59,652 nucleotides of DNA from Myxococcales bacterium (GTDB taxonomy: Bacteria; Myxococcota_A; Polyangia; Haliangiales; Haliangiaceae): the NCBI GenBank assembly GCA_947483555.1, contig CANKMW010000056.1, positions 1-59,652 on the forward strand. The letters are read 5' to 3'. The notes beneath the pieces are model-generated. The model did no database searches, was not told where the DNA came from, and was given only the letters and a program-made list of their open reading frames with translations. Below are positions 24,557-33,299 of the stretch, piece by piece. The position numbers and the translations under genes were made by a program. Numbering within the stretch: position 1 is the first letter of the stretch; every line of letters starts with the position of its first letter.

Positions 24557-25743
24557 GGCGGCCCGCCGATCTCGACCGCGTCGCCGGCCACCAGGCCGCG
24601 CTCGACGACGCAGGCCTGCGCGTCGCAGGGCCCGAGCGCCACGTCGCGCACGCCGCCGCCGGCGAGGCGAACGCGCCCGGTCGCGCCGGGCACCACCACC
24701 GCGCCCCGCGGCACCAGGATCACGCCGGTCCGCGGCGCGCGGTGGAGCTCGACCTTGACCGACATGCCCGGGCGGGCGGCGAGCCCGTCGCGGGGCTGCA
24801 TCGGCAAGACCACGTCGAAGGCCTTGCGCAGGGTCTCGCGACCCTCGGCGCGGGCGACCGGCGACAGCTCGCGCACGGTGCACGGGATCGGCTGCGCCGG
24901 ATACGCATCGAGCGTGCAGGTGGCGGCGGCGCCGACCGCGACCTGGCCGTCGTCGACGTCGCTGAGCTCGGCCCGCACCTCGAAGCCGCGGGCCAGGTCG
25001 GGCAACGACACCACGGTCCATCCCGGCTGCACCGAGTCACCGATCTGCAACCGGCGGCCTTCCCACGGGTGCTCGGCAACCGCGACGATGCCGTCGCGCG
25101 GTGCGGTCAGCGTCAGCTCGAGCATGGTCCGGGTCGCGTCGTCGATCGTGCGCGCCGCCTTGTCGAGCTCGATCTGCTTGACGCGGAGATCGAGCGCCGC
25201 CGCCCGCCGCTGCGCGACCAGCTCGGTCTCGGCCGCCACCAGCGCCGCCCGCGCCCGGCTGAGCTCGAGCTGGCGTTCCTGGGCGGTGCGACCGGGCAGC
25301 AAGTCGGCCGGTACATCGGCGAGCAGCTTGGCCTTGTCGACGCCAGCTGACCGCTCGCGGACCTCGGCCTCCTTGTCGGCCGTGGCCAGCGCGCCGACGT
25401 CGCGGGCGCTGCGGAAGTCGGTGGTCGCCTGCAGCAGCAGCAACTTCTTCTGCTCGAGCTGGCTGGTGAACGCGGAGTTGTCGAACTCCAGCACCCGCTG
25501 GCCCGCCTTCACGTCGGCGCCGTCGTCGGCCATCCACCGGATCGACAGCTCCCAGGCGTCGGTGCGCGGGACGTTCAGATCGATCGCCGACACCGCGCGG
25601 AGCTGGCCGGTGAGCAAGACCCGCGGCGCGAGGTCGCCGTGGCTCACGACCGCTCGCCGGGGTCGATCGGCGGCGCCGGCACCGGCCGCCGCGCCGCGGT
25701 CGCAGCCGGTCGCGATCACCAGCATCGTGACGAGGGCCTTCAC
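24553..25743 (-). CDS. Periplasmic adaptor subunit 3 (lipoprotein)
   Basis: 396-residue membrane fusion protein from GTG 25743, overlapping the ATPase stop. The signal LVTMLVIATGC carries a lipobox Cys. The lipoyl half is LTGQLRAVSAIDLNVP. The hairpin helices include LEQKKLLLLQATTDFRSARD and ELSRARAALVAAETELVAQR. The second half is LELTLTAPRDGIVAVAEHPW. Unlike the others it has a Cys pair near the end (GPCDAQACVVERG) and one more in ATCTLDAYPAQPIPC. Which adaptor contacts TolC is not predictable. Confidence 0.85.
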   Translation of the reverse strand: MKALVTMLVIATGCDRGAAAGAGAADRPRRAVVSHGDLAPRVLLTGQLRAVSAIDLNVPRTDAWELSIRWMADDGADVKAGQRVLEFDNSAFTSQLEQKKLLLLQATTDFRSARDVGALATADKEAEVRERSAGVDKAKLLADVPADLLPGRTAQERQLELSRARAALVAAETELVAQRRAAALDLRVKQIELDKAARTIDDATRTMLELTLTAPRDGIVAVAEHPWEGRRLQIGDSVQPGWTVVSLPDLARGFEVRAELSDVDDGQVAVGAAATCTLDAYPAQPIPCTVRELSPVARAEGRETLRKAFDVVLPMQPRDGLAARPGMSVKVELHRAPRTGVILVPRGAVVVPGATGRVRLAGGGVRDVALGPCDAQACVVERGLVAGDAVEIGGPP

Positions 25744-26480
25744 GGGTGCGCCGCCGGCGCGACAGGCGGCGTGAGGTAGGCGACCTCGGCGCCGGGACCG
25801 TCGGCCTTGATGCGCCCATCGGAGATGCGGATCGCCCGCGGGCAACGGGCGGCGATCGCCGGCTCGTGGGTGACGATGAGGATGGTCTTGCCCTCGGCGT
25901 GCAGCTGGTGGAACAGCGCCATGATCTCCTCGCCGGTGGTCGAGTCGAGGTTGCCGGTCGGCTCGTCGCACAGCAGCAGCGACGGCTCGGTGACCAGGGC
26001 GCGAGCGATCGCGGTTCGCTGCCGCTGCCCGCCCGACATCTGGTTGGGCCGATGGCGGGCGCGCTCGGCCAGCCCGACCCGAGCCAGGGACTGCCGGGCC
26101 CGCGCGAGCCGCTCGCGGGCCGGGATGCCGCGATACACCAGCGGCAGCGCCACGTTCTTGACCGCCGTCGAGCGTGGCAGCAGGTGAAAGCTCTGGAACA
26201 CGAACCCGATCTGGCGGTTGCGAGCCCGGGCCCGGTCGTCGTCGGACAGCCCCTGGACATCGCGGCCGCCGAGTCGATACTGACCGCTGCTCGGCGTGTC
26301 GAGGCAGCCGAGGATGTTGAGCAGCGTGCTCTTGCCCGAGCCCGAGGTGCCGACGATGGCGACCATCTCACCGTGCTCGACCCGGAAGCCGATGCCATCG
26401 AGCGCGGCGATGCGCTCGTCGCCCATCTGGTAGTGACGGGTGACGTCGATCAGCTCGATCAGGGGACCCGCGGCGGTCAT
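25740..26480 (-). CDS. MacB/LolD-type ABC transporter ATPase
   Basis: 246-residue ATP-binding subunit from ATG 26480, first gene of the efflux operon. Walker A is GTSGSGKST, the Q-loop lies in FVFQSFHLLP, the signature is MSGGQRQR, Walker B is LLLCDEPTGNLD and the switch His is in VTHEP. The LDTPSSGQ/STAVKNVALPLVYRG context is that of the MacB/LolD group that powers mechanotransmission across the periplasm. An upstream in-frame ATG exists but would add an Arg-rich, unrelated leader. Confidence 0.93.
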   Translation of the reverse strand: MTAAGPLIELIDVTRHYQMGDERIAALDGIGFRVEHGEMVAIVGTSGSGKSTLLNILGCLDTPSSGQYRLGGRDVQGLSDDDRARARNRQIGFVFQSFHLLPRSTAVKNVALPLVYRGIPARERLARARQSLARVGLAERARHRPNQMSGGQRQRTAIARALVTEPSLLLCDEPTGNLDSTTGEEIMALFHQLHAEGKTILIVTHEPAIAARCPRAIRISDGRIKADGPGAEVAYLTPPVAPAAHP

Positions 26481-26641
26481 CGAAACATCCACACGCTGCA
26501 GGCTCCGTACCATGGAGGCACCGGTGCGGCGCTGGTTGCGCGTGGCGGCCCTGATTCTACGCGTGGCGCGCGATGACCGAACGGCAAGAGTCGGCACGCT
26601 CGTGTGCCATCGCGGCAACCGCGTCACACCACCGACGACAG

Positions 26642-27760
26642 CTACCGCGCGGCGATCGGCGGCGGCGGGACCACGTAGTCGCGCCACAGGCCGGGGTCGC
26701 CGCCCTTGCCGTCCATGGCGGCGCGGGCGACGTTGTACATCTCGCGCGCGGTGACGTAGTGCAGACGCCAGCTCTTGCCGTCGTTGTACCGCGCGCCGAG
26801 GTGAGCGTGCATGGCGCGACCGTCGGCGCCGAGCAACGACGCGGCCGCCTTCTCGACGGCGCCGTGGGTGTGGACCTTGACGAACACCCAGTCGGAGCGG
26901 CCATCGACGTGGATGCCCTGATCGACCCAGGTGTCGACCCGCGCCGGGGTCGGCGGATCGTCGCCGGTCAGGGCGCCGTTCTCGATCCGAACCGCCAGCC
27001 CGCCCTTGCGCACCAAGGACAGCGGGCCGGTGATGATCAGCAGCCGATCGTCGAAGCTCGATCCGACCCGCGCCGGCTCGCCGCCGTCGTACGAGCGGCG
27101 CCGAGCCAGGTCACCGGTCGGCCAGTAGATGAGGTCGACCATGTCCGACTGGCAGGGGTCGGGCGCCGACGGAAACGTGAAGTCGGCGTAGCAGCCCAGC
27201 TCCCACAACAGCGGCAGCTCGTCGTCGACGCCGCACCAGCGCCCGTCGGGCCGACCGTTGGCCAGGCACCAGTTGCCGTGGATGAACGCCCACTGGTAGC
27301 CGCCGCCGGCGGCCCGCGACAGGTGGCCGTGGCGGGCGAAGATGTCGAGATACTCGGCCAGCTTCGGCCGCAACGTCGCCGCGGTGTCGCCGTCGTGGTG
27401 CATGTGCACCTCGACCTCGCCGAAGCCGGCGCGGGCCAGGGTCGCCAGATCGTCGAGGTACTCGGGGCGGTACTCCTCGCCCGGGAAGAACCACGAGTGG
27501 CGCGGGGCGTGGCCGTCGGCGTCGCGGAACGGCGCCGCCATCGCCGGATAGCCGTCGCGCCAGGCGGCGACCCGCGCGCGGCCGGCGTCTTCGGGCGCGC
27601 CGGCCCACAGCGGCTCGTAGTGATCGCACATCGCGAACAGGAGATGGCGCGGTCCGTCGCTGCTCGGCGTCCGCGTCCGCGTGCGGGCGCGGCGTGCCAG
27701 GTGGCGCGCGTAGCCGCGCATCCAGGTGTGCAGGTTCTTCTGGCGCAGGCGGGACAGCAC
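26642..27760 (-). CDS. Polysaccharide-deacetylase-like protein
   Basis: About 372-residue protein from GTG 27760; ATG 27721 is an alternative. Metal-ligand-like motifs are present: AMCDHYEPLW near the start, EVEVHMHHDGD (about residue 125), FIHGNWCLAN (about 175) and CGVDDELPLLWELGCYADFT followed by FPSAPDP. The His/Asp pattern and the neighbouring CapK-like gene suggest a carbohydrate-active enzyme acting in surface polysaccharide metabolism. I recall similar proteins from exopolysaccharide loci, but the family is not certain. It is divergent from the CapK-like gene with only about 26 bp between starts. Confidence 0.55.
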   Translation of the reverse strand: MLSRLRQKNLHTWMRGYARHLARRARTRTRTPSSDGPRHLLFAMCDHYEPLWAGAPEDAGRARVAAWRDGYPAMAAPFRDADGHAPRHSWFFPGEEYRPEYLDDLATLARAGFGEVEVHMHHDGDTAATLRPKLAEYLDIFARHGHLSRAAGGGYQWAFIHGNWCLANGRPDGRWCGVDDELPLLWELGCYADFTFPSAPDPCQSDMVDLIYWPTGDLARRRSYDGGEPARVGSSFDDRLLIITGPLSLVRKGGLAVRIENGALTGDDPPTPARVDTWVDQGIHVDGRSDWVFVKVHTHGAVEKAAASLLGADGRAMHAHLGARYNDGKSWRLHYVTAREMYNVARAAMDGKGGDPGLWRDYVVPPPPIAAR

Positions 27761-27786
27761 GCGTCGGGCGATGCTACTACGAGGCC

Positions 27787-29157
27787 GTGGATCTGTACGG
27801 ACGGCTCCTGTCGAAGGTCCTGTATCCCGGCTGGGAGCGGCTGCGCGGTCGCTCGACGATGCAGCTGATCGAGTACCTCGACGAGACCCAGCGCGCGTCG
27901 CCGGCCGAGCTCGAGGTGATCCAGGCCGGCTTCTTGCGCCGGCTGGCGCGCCACGCCTACCGCCACACCGCGCACTACCGCGAGGTGATGGATCAGGCCG
28001 GCGTCTCGCCCGAGGACCTCCGCTCGCCGGCCGATCTGGCGCGGCTGCCGCTGCTCGAGAAGGCCACCGCGCGCGCCAGCTGCGAGACCCGGATCTCGAG
28101 CGCACCGCCGTTCGCGGAGGTCACCAAGACCACCAGCGGCACCACCGGCACGCCGATGATCGTGAAGTACAACGCCGAGTCGCGGGTGTGGCGCGACGCC
28201 ACCCGCTGGCGCGGCTACGGGTGGGCCGGCTATCAGCCCGGCATGAAGGCGTTCCACTGGTGGGGCGTGCTGGCGACGCCGACCACCGGGTGGAAGAAGT
28301 ACAAGGTCGAGCTCGACCACGCGCTGCGCCGCGATCACTACATGGACTGCTCGCCGCGCGACGACCAGCACCTGCAGCGGGCGGTCGACGCGCTCCGCCG
28401 CCTGCAGCCCGAGGTGATGCTGGCCTACGCGCAGGGCGCGGCGGCGCTGGCGCGGTACGTGAACCGCACCAACGGTCGGTCGTGGAACGGCTTTCCGGTG
28501 ATCACCGGTGCCGAGCGGCTGTGGCCGCACGATCGCGAGGCCATGCAGCAGGCCTTCGGTCCCGACGTGTTCGAGACCTACGGCTGCCGCGAGGTGATGC
28601 TGATCGGCTCGGAGTGCGAGGCCCACGATGGGCTCCACCTGTCGATGGAGACCATGATCGTCGAGCTGATCGTGCGCGACGGCGGCACGATGCGACCGGC
28701 ACGACCGGGCGAGACCGGCGAGGTCGTGATCACCGACCTCCACAACCTGGCCCAGCCGCTGATCCGCTACGTCGGCGGCGACAGCGCGGTGGCGCGCGCG
28801 CCGGGGCCGTGTCGCTGCGGCCGGACGCTGCCGCGCATCGGGCCGATCGAAGGCCGGGTCACCGACACGCTGCGCGACGGCCGCGGCAACCCGGTCAACG
28901 GCCTCCTGTTCTCGATCTTGTTCGTGTCGATCGTCGAGCATGCCAAGCAGTTCCAGATCTTCCAGAAGAAGACCGGCGAGCTGTCGCTGCGGGTGGTGCC
29001 GGCGATCGCGGGTGGCAAGATGCCGGCCGAGGCCGAGCAACTCGCGTACGGATTCCTCCGCAAGTACCTCCCCGGAGTGCCGGTCTCGATCGACTACCTC
29101 GAGGACATCCCGGTCGGGGCCGCCGGCAAGCGACACATCGTGGTGGTCGAGAAGTAG
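27787..29157 (+). CDS. CapK/PaaK-like adenylate-forming enzyme
   Basis: 456-residue member of the ANL superfamily, phenylacetate-CoA ligase/CapK branch. The ATP-binding P-loop is KTTSGTTGTPM (about residue 115). The central part contains VITGAERLWPHDREAMQQAF and FETYGCREVMLIGSEC. The C-terminal region CRCGRTLPRIGPIEGRVTD is the PaaK-type hinge. It should adenylate a carboxylate, possibly to transfer it to CoA. Divergence from the deacetylase-like gene suggests capsule or polysaccharide modification. GTG 27787 fits the coding start; the frame is open further upstream. Confidence 0.85.
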   Translation: MDLYGRLLSKVLYPGWERLRGRSTMQLIEYLDETQRASPAELEVIQAGFLRRLARHAYRHTAHYREVMDQAGVSPEDLRSPADLARLPLLEKATARASCETRISSAPPFAEVTKTTSGTTGTPMIVKYNAESRVWRDATRWRGYGWAGYQPGMKAFHWWGVLATPTTGWKKYKVELDHALRRDHYMDCSPRDDQHLQRAVDALRRLQPEVMLAYAQGAAALARYVNRTNGRSWNGFPVITGAERLWPHDREAMQQAFGPDVFETYGCREVMLIGSECEAHDGLHLSMETMIVELIVRDGGTMRPARPGETGEVVITDLHNLAQPLIRYVGGDSAVARAPGPCRCGRTLPRIGPIEGRVTDTLRDGRGNPVNGLLFSILFVSIVEHAKQFQIFQKKTGELSLRVVPAIAGGKMPAEAEQLAYGFLRKYLPGVPVSIDYLEDIPVGAAGKRHIVVVEK

Positions 29158-29224
29158 CGATCTTCCGACCTATTGCGTCTGACTTGCTGCGTTATTTCGT
29201 AAAATCCCTTGTTATGACAATGCG

Positions 29225-29252
29225 TTGACACGCAGCGCGTGAAATTTACAGA
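29225..29252 (+). promoter_or_regulatory. Sigma-70-type promoter with internal palindrome
   Basis: TTGACA at 29225-29230 is followed, after 16 bp, by TACAGA at 29247-29252. The spacer holds a palindrome CACGC-AGC-GCGTG (29229-29241), and TTGTTATGACAA (29209-29220) lies just upstream. The stretch is much richer in A/T than its surroundings. It would drive the dehydrogenase/thiolase pair. The palindrome is a candidate repressor site. Confidence 0.5.
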
Positions 29253-29272
29253 TTGACAAGATCGGGCGGGAT

Positions 29273-29287
29273 GGTTCACAAAGAACC
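29273..29287 (+). promoter_or_regulatory. Inverted repeat abutting the dehydrogenase start
   Basis: GGTTC-ACAAA-GAACC ends exactly one base before ATG 29288. A 5-bp stem here would sit in the ribosome-binding region and could limit initiation or bind a protein. No better Shine-Dalgarno sequence than GGCGGGA (about 15 bp upstream of the ATG) is seen. Confidence 0.3.
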
Positions 29288-30595
29288 ATGGCGAGGAAGA
29301 TCGAGAACGTCGTCGTGCTGGGAGCCAATGGCGCGATGGGGTCGGGTTCGGGCGCGGTGTTCGCGGCCGCTGGCATCCGCACCGTGTTCCTGGCCCGCAC
29401 CCGTGACAAGGCCGAGGCCGGTCGCGCGCGCGCCGAGCAGATGGTCAAGTCGACCGCGATCTCGCGCTTCATCGAGGTCGGTAGCTACGATCAGATGGAG
29501 CAGGCGGTCGCCGGCGCCGACCTGGTGTTCGAGGCGGTGGCCGAGGATCTGGCGGTCAAGCGCGAGGTGTTCGCGCGCGTCGATGCCGCCCGCAAGCCCG
29601 ACGCCATCGTCGCCACGGTGTCGAGCGGCCTGTCGATCGCGGCCATGTGCGGTGGCCAGAGCGAGAGCTTCCAGAAGCACTTCCTCGGCATTCACTTCTT
29701 CAATCCGCCCAACGTCATCGTCGGCTGCGAGCTGATCGCCCACGCCGGGACCGACGCGGCGGTGCTGGCGTTCGTGCGCGAGCTGCTCGCCGGGCCGCTC
29801 GGCCGTGAGGTCGTCGAGACCACCGATACCCCGGCGTTCGCAGGCAACCGGGTCGGCTTCAAGGTGCTCAACGAGGTCGCCCAGCTCGCCGAGGAGCACG
29901 GCGTCGCCTTCATGGACGCGTTGATCGGCCCCCACACCGGGCGCGCGATGTCGCCGCTCGCCACCGTCGACTTCGTGGGCTGGGACGTCCACCAGGCGAT
30001 CGTCGACAACCTGTACGCCAACACCAGCGACGAGGCCCACGCCGCGTTCGCGCTGCCGGCGTACATGCAGAAGCTGATCACCGCCGGCCACCTCGGCAAC
30101 AAGACCAAGACCAAGGGCGGCTTCTTCCGCACCGACGGCAAGGGCAAGGAAACGGTCAAGCTCGCGCTCGATGCCCGGACCGGCGACTACCGACCGCTCG
30201 CCGAGCTGAGCCGGCCGCTGCCGGTGTTCGTCGATCAGATGAAGGCCGCGATCCGCGTCGGTCGCTACCGGGTCGCGATGGACGCGATGTGCGACGCCGC
30301 CGGCGCCGAGGCCGATCTGCTGCGCCAGGTCGTGCTCGGCTACGTCAGCTACGGGCTGGCCCGGGTCGGCTCGGTCGTGGCGCGACCGCGCGACGTCGAC
30401 CGCATCATGGGCTTCGGCTTCAACTGGGCGCCGCCCAGCGTGCTCGCCGACGCCATCGGTGCCCGCCGCCTGATCGGCCTGCTCGATCGTGCGGCCCTGC
30501 TGGTGCCGCGGGTCGTGATCGAGGCGGCCGAGAAGAACCTCCAGCTGTTCGACGAGCCCGAGGTCGACCGCGGCCGCTACTTCGTCGCCGCCTGA
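29288..30595 (+). CDS. 3-Hydroxyacyl-CoA dehydrogenase (FadB-like, no hydratase domain)
   Basis: 435-residue NAD-dependent dehydrogenase of beta-oxidation. The Rossmann loop is VVLGANGAMGSGSG (residues 9-22). Family motifs are ADLVFEAVAEDLAVKREVF, GIHFFNPPNVIVGCEL (His-Phe-x-Asn-Pro-Pro) and TPAFAGNRVGFKVLNEV. Two C-terminal helical domains follow, so it resembles the dehydrogenase half of FadB/FadJ without the N-terminal crotonase part. It is first in a two-gene operon with a thiolase 22 bp downstream. Confidence 0.9.
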   Translation: MARKIENVVVLGANGAMGSGSGAVFAAAGIRTVFLARTRDKAEAGRARAEQMVKSTAISRFIEVGSYDQMEQAVAGADLVFEAVAEDLAVKREVFARVDAARKPDAIVATVSSGLSIAAMCGGQSESFQKHFLGIHFFNPPNVIVGCELIAHAGTDAAVLAFVRELLAGPLGREVVETTDTPAFAGNRVGFKVLNEVAQLAEEHGVAFMDALIGPHTGRAMSPLATVDFVGWDVHQAIVDNLYANTSDEAHAAFALPAYMQKLITAGHLGNKTKTKGGFFRTDGKGKETVKLALDARTGDYRPLAELSRPLPVFVDQMKAAIRVGRYRVAMDAMCDAAGAEADLLRQVVLGYVSYGLARVGSVVARPRDVDRIMGFGFNWAPPSVLADAIGARRLIGLLDRAALLVPRVVIEAAEKNLQLFDEPEVDRGRYFVAA

Positions 30596-30617
30596 CGCCG
30601 AGATCAAGGAGACCCCC

Positions 30618-31847
30618 ATGACCGCACCCGTCTACATCCTCGGCGGCTTTCAGACCGACTTCGCCCGCAACTGGACCAAGGAGGGCAAGCACATCGCCGC
30701 CATGATCCGGGAGTCGGTCGAGGGCGCGCTCGCCATCACCGACGTCGCGCCGCGCGAGATCGACGTCGGTCACGTCGGCAACTTCGCCGCCGAGCTCTAC
30801 GCCATGCAGGGTCACCTGGGCGCGTTCCTGGTCGACGTCGATCCGGCGTTCTCCGGCCTGCCCACCGGCCGCCACGAGGCGGCCTGCGCCTCGGGATCGA
30901 TCGCGCTGCTGGCGGCGTCGGCGGAGATCGAGGCCGGTCGCTACGACTGCGCGCTGGTGGTCGGGGTCGAGCAGATGAAGACGGTGAGCCCGGCGATCGG
31001 GGGCGACTACCTCGGCACCGCGGCCTGGTACGAGCTCGAGGCCAAGGGCGTCGAGTTCCCGTTTCCCAAGCTGTTCGGCAAGCTCGGCGACGAGTACGAC
31101 CGCCGTTTCGGCCTCGACGATCGGCACCTGGCCCGCATCTCGGCGGTGAACTACGCCAACGCCAAGAACAACCCGCGCGCCCAGACCCGCACCTGGTACA
31201 TGAACGAGGCGCACGCCTGCGAGACCTCGTCGTACAACCCGCTCATCGGCGGTCGGATCAAGGTCAGCGACTGCTCGCAGGTCACCGACGGCGCCGTCGC
31301 CGTGATCGTGGCGTCGGCCAGGTTCGCCGAGGCCTACGCGGCCCGCCGTGGCCGCCCGCTCGACACCCTGGCCCGCATCCAGGGCTGGGGCCATCGCACG
31401 GCGCCGCTCACGTTCGACGCCAAGGTCGCGGAGAGCAAGGACCAGCCCTACGTGCTGCCGCACACCCGCCGCGCCATCACCGACGCCTACGCGCGCGCCG
31501 GCATCGCCGACTGCTGGGCGCTCGACGGCATCGAGACCCACGACTGCTTCACGACCTCGGAGTACATGGCCATCGATCACTTCGGCCTGACCGCGCCCGG
31601 GCAGTCGTGGAAGGCGATCGAGGACGGCGTGATCGACGCCGGCGGCAAGCTGCCGATCAACCCCTCGGGTGGCCTGATCGGCGCCGGGCACCCGGTCGGC
31701 GCCACCGGCGTGCGCCAGCTCCTCGACGCCTCGCTGCAGGTCACCGACCAGGCCGGCGGCTACCAGGTCAAGAACGCGCGCCGCTTCGCCACGCTCAACA
31801 TCGGCGGCAGCGGCACGACCAGCGTGGTGTTCGTGGTCGGCGCCTGA
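30618..31847 (+). CDS. Thiolase-family acetyl-CoA acyltransferase
   Basis: 409-residue thiolase. The nucleophile Cys is in HEAACASGS (about residue 92). The catalytic His is in GAGHPVGATG. The C-terminal NIGGSGTTSVVFVVG lacks the CxG cysteine of classical thiolases, which is typical of SCP2/SCPx-type members. DGIETHDCFTTSEY is also like that group. RBS AAGGAG lies 8 bp before ATG 30618. With the dehydrogenase it would complete the last two steps of fatty-acyl-CoA breakdown. Confidence 0.88.
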   Translation: MTAPVYILGGFQTDFARNWTKEGKHIAAMIRESVEGALAITDVAPREIDVGHVGNFAAELYAMQGHLGAFLVDVDPAFSGLPTGRHEAACASGSIALLAASAEIEAGRYDCALVVGVEQMKTVSPAIGGDYLGTAAWYELEAKGVEFPFPKLFGKLGDEYDRRFGLDDRHLARISAVNYANAKNNPRAQTRTWYMNEAHACETSSYNPLIGGRIKVSDCSQVTDGAVAVIVASARFAEAYAARRGRPLDTLARIQGWGHRTAPLTFDAKVAESKDQPYVLPHTRRAITDAYARAGIADCWALDGIETHDCFTTSEYMAIDHFGLTAPGQSWKAIEDGVIDAGGKLPINPSGGLIGAGHPVGATGVRQLLDASLQVTDQAGGYQVKNARRFATLNIGGSGTTSVVFVVGA

Positions 31848-32102
31848 CGCTTTCTAGCGCTCGAACAGGGCATCGAGCGTGACCGACTGGGCGACGAGGC
31901 CGCGCGCGTGTTCGTTATCGCGGACGCCGTAGGTGGTGACCCGATGGCAAAGATATGGCTACCTTTGCCGTCGCTATAAATCGCCACAACTCGACATCAA
32001 CGTGGAGATATGGCTATTTATGATGCCGCGATCGATCGATGACTGCGATCGCGACCATCAACGCGACGACGGGCCTCGCCGCTCCGTCGCCGGCCAGCAG
32101 CG
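31848..32102. other. Convergent intergenic region with AT-rich core and gene remnant
   Basis: Both flanking genes end here. On the minus strand, 31857-31950 can be read as a stretch with coding-like bias ending RDNEHARGLVAQSVTLDALF-ER and a stop. It looks like the 3' tail of a lost gene whose body is absent; the family is not recognised. From about 31945 to 32030 the DNA becomes AT-rich (CTATAAATCG) and carries repeats. No terminator with a T-run was found. Confidence 0.4.
31951..32016. repeat. Two copies of AGATATGGCTA
   Basis: An exact 11-bp direct repeat lies at 31951-31961 and 32006-32016, 55 bp apart. The second copy continues TGGCTATTTAT. An inverted near-copy (TGGCGATTTAT, minus strand) lies at 31975-31985 between them. 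The arrangement resembles operator boxes or a decayed element end. Confidence 0.55.
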
Positions 32103-33299
32103 TCAGCGCGACGACGAGGCGGTGGTCGCCGCCAGGTAGGTGCGTCGCAGGCGCTCGGTGCCGTGGGACCGCGCCGAGATGACGTCCGCGGCCGACGCAA
32201 AGGCGACGATGTCGTCGAGGATCGCGCGCTCGCCGGCGCACACGACCTCGCAGGTGTGGCGCCAGCGCGGCTCGGTTTCCGGCGCCAGCGCCGGCGCCGC
32301 GTCGATCAGCGCCTGCGCGGCGCGCGCGGCGGAAGCGATCTCGGCGAAGCCGGCGGGATCGGCCACCGGGTCCGCGCGCAGCCGAGCGAACGACATCGCG
32401 CGCTGGAACCTGCGATCGTAGGTGGTGCCGACCGGTAGCGACTCGGGGTCGGCCGGCGCCGCGAACCGAAGCGCGGCCTCGTCCTCGGGGTTGGCCTCGA
32501 TCGCGAAGCCGTGTCCGGACAGCCAGCGCGCGTTCTCGTGGCTGCCGAAGCGGATGCGGATCTCCTGCCCCGCGGCCAGCGCGCGCGCCGCGCGGACCTC
32601 GAACCTCCGGGCGGCGGCGACGTATCCCCAGGATGCGTCATCGGTGCCGTGATCGAACATGTCGACGATCGGCACCAGCGCGCGCACGCTGCCCGGGTCG
32701 CCCGTGACGCGGAAGCAGCGCGACGTCGCGACACAGCGGCCCCACGCGAACTCGGCCAGCGGTAGGTCGGCGAGCTCCTCGACCATCTCGCCCAGCAGCC
32801 CGAGATCGTCGTCGAACCCGACCCGCTGGGCCACGATCACGTCGAGCGCGCGGGTGCCTGCCAGCGCCGCCAGCTCGCTACCGCCGCGGTAGATCGGCAA
32901 CCATGGGAAGGCCGCCGGCAGGGCATCGAGGTAGGCGGCCCACGGCGAGCTGCGATCGCGGCGCTGGTGGGCGAGCCACACGCCGATCGAGCTGTGCCGG
33001 GTGTGGAGCATGCCGTCGAACCGGCGGACCGCGGCCCCGACCGGCGACGCCGCGATGTCGCCGTCGGTGATCATGAGCTGCCGTGGCAGCAACACCAGCG
33101 GCTCACCAGCAGCGATCGTGCGCCGCGCATACACGCTGCGGTTGCCGTCCGCAGCGACGCGAATCTCGATCGGCTCGAACCGCGCACCGGAGCTCGCCGC
33201 CCAGGCGAGCAAGGCGTCGAGCGCACCCTGGCTGGCGGCGGGCGGGTTCGCCGGCGACGGCAGCGGTGCCCAGGTCGCGACGTCGAACTCGGGGTTCAC
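32103..33299 (-). CDS. SET-domain protein 2 (Rubisco-LSMT/SETD-like), altered catalytic site
   Basis: 398-residue SET-domain methyltransferase-like protein from GTG 33299, coupled to its paralogue by GTGA. Order: NRSVYARRTIAAGEPLVLLP (first SET strand region), SPWAAYLDALPAAFPWLPIY, a helical iSET insertion, ALVPIVDMFDHG, and RIRFGSHENARWLSGHGFAI. A C-terminal substrate-binding-like domain follows. In plant/animal RLSMT, SETD3 and SETD6 the corresponding sites are NH and YGF. Here they are DH and HGF, so the catalytic Tyr is missing. It may be a regulatory partner of SET protein 1. Confidence 0.8.
   Translation of the reverse strand: MNPEFDVATWAPLPSPANPPAASQGALDALLAWAASSGARFEPIEIRVAADGNRSVYARRTIAAGEPLVLLPRQLMITDGDIAASPVGAAVRRFDGMLHTRHSSIGVWLAHQRRDRSSPWAAYLDALPAAFPWLPIYRGGSELAALAGTRALDVIVAQRVGFDDDLGLLGEMVEELADLPLAEFAWGRCVATSRCFRVTGDPGSVRALVPIVDMFDHGTDDASWGYVAAARRFEVRAARALAAGQEIRIRFGSHENARWLSGHGFAIEANPEDEAALRFAAPADPESLPVGTTYDRRFQRAMSFARLRADPVADPAGFAEIASAARAAQALIDAAPALAPETEPRWRHTCEVVCAGERAILDDIVAFASAADVISARSHGTERLRRTYLAATTASSSR

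Noticed and set aside
31848..31870. CGCT-TTCT-AGCG as terminator of the thiolase operon
   Set aside because: The stem is only four bp and no T-run follows.
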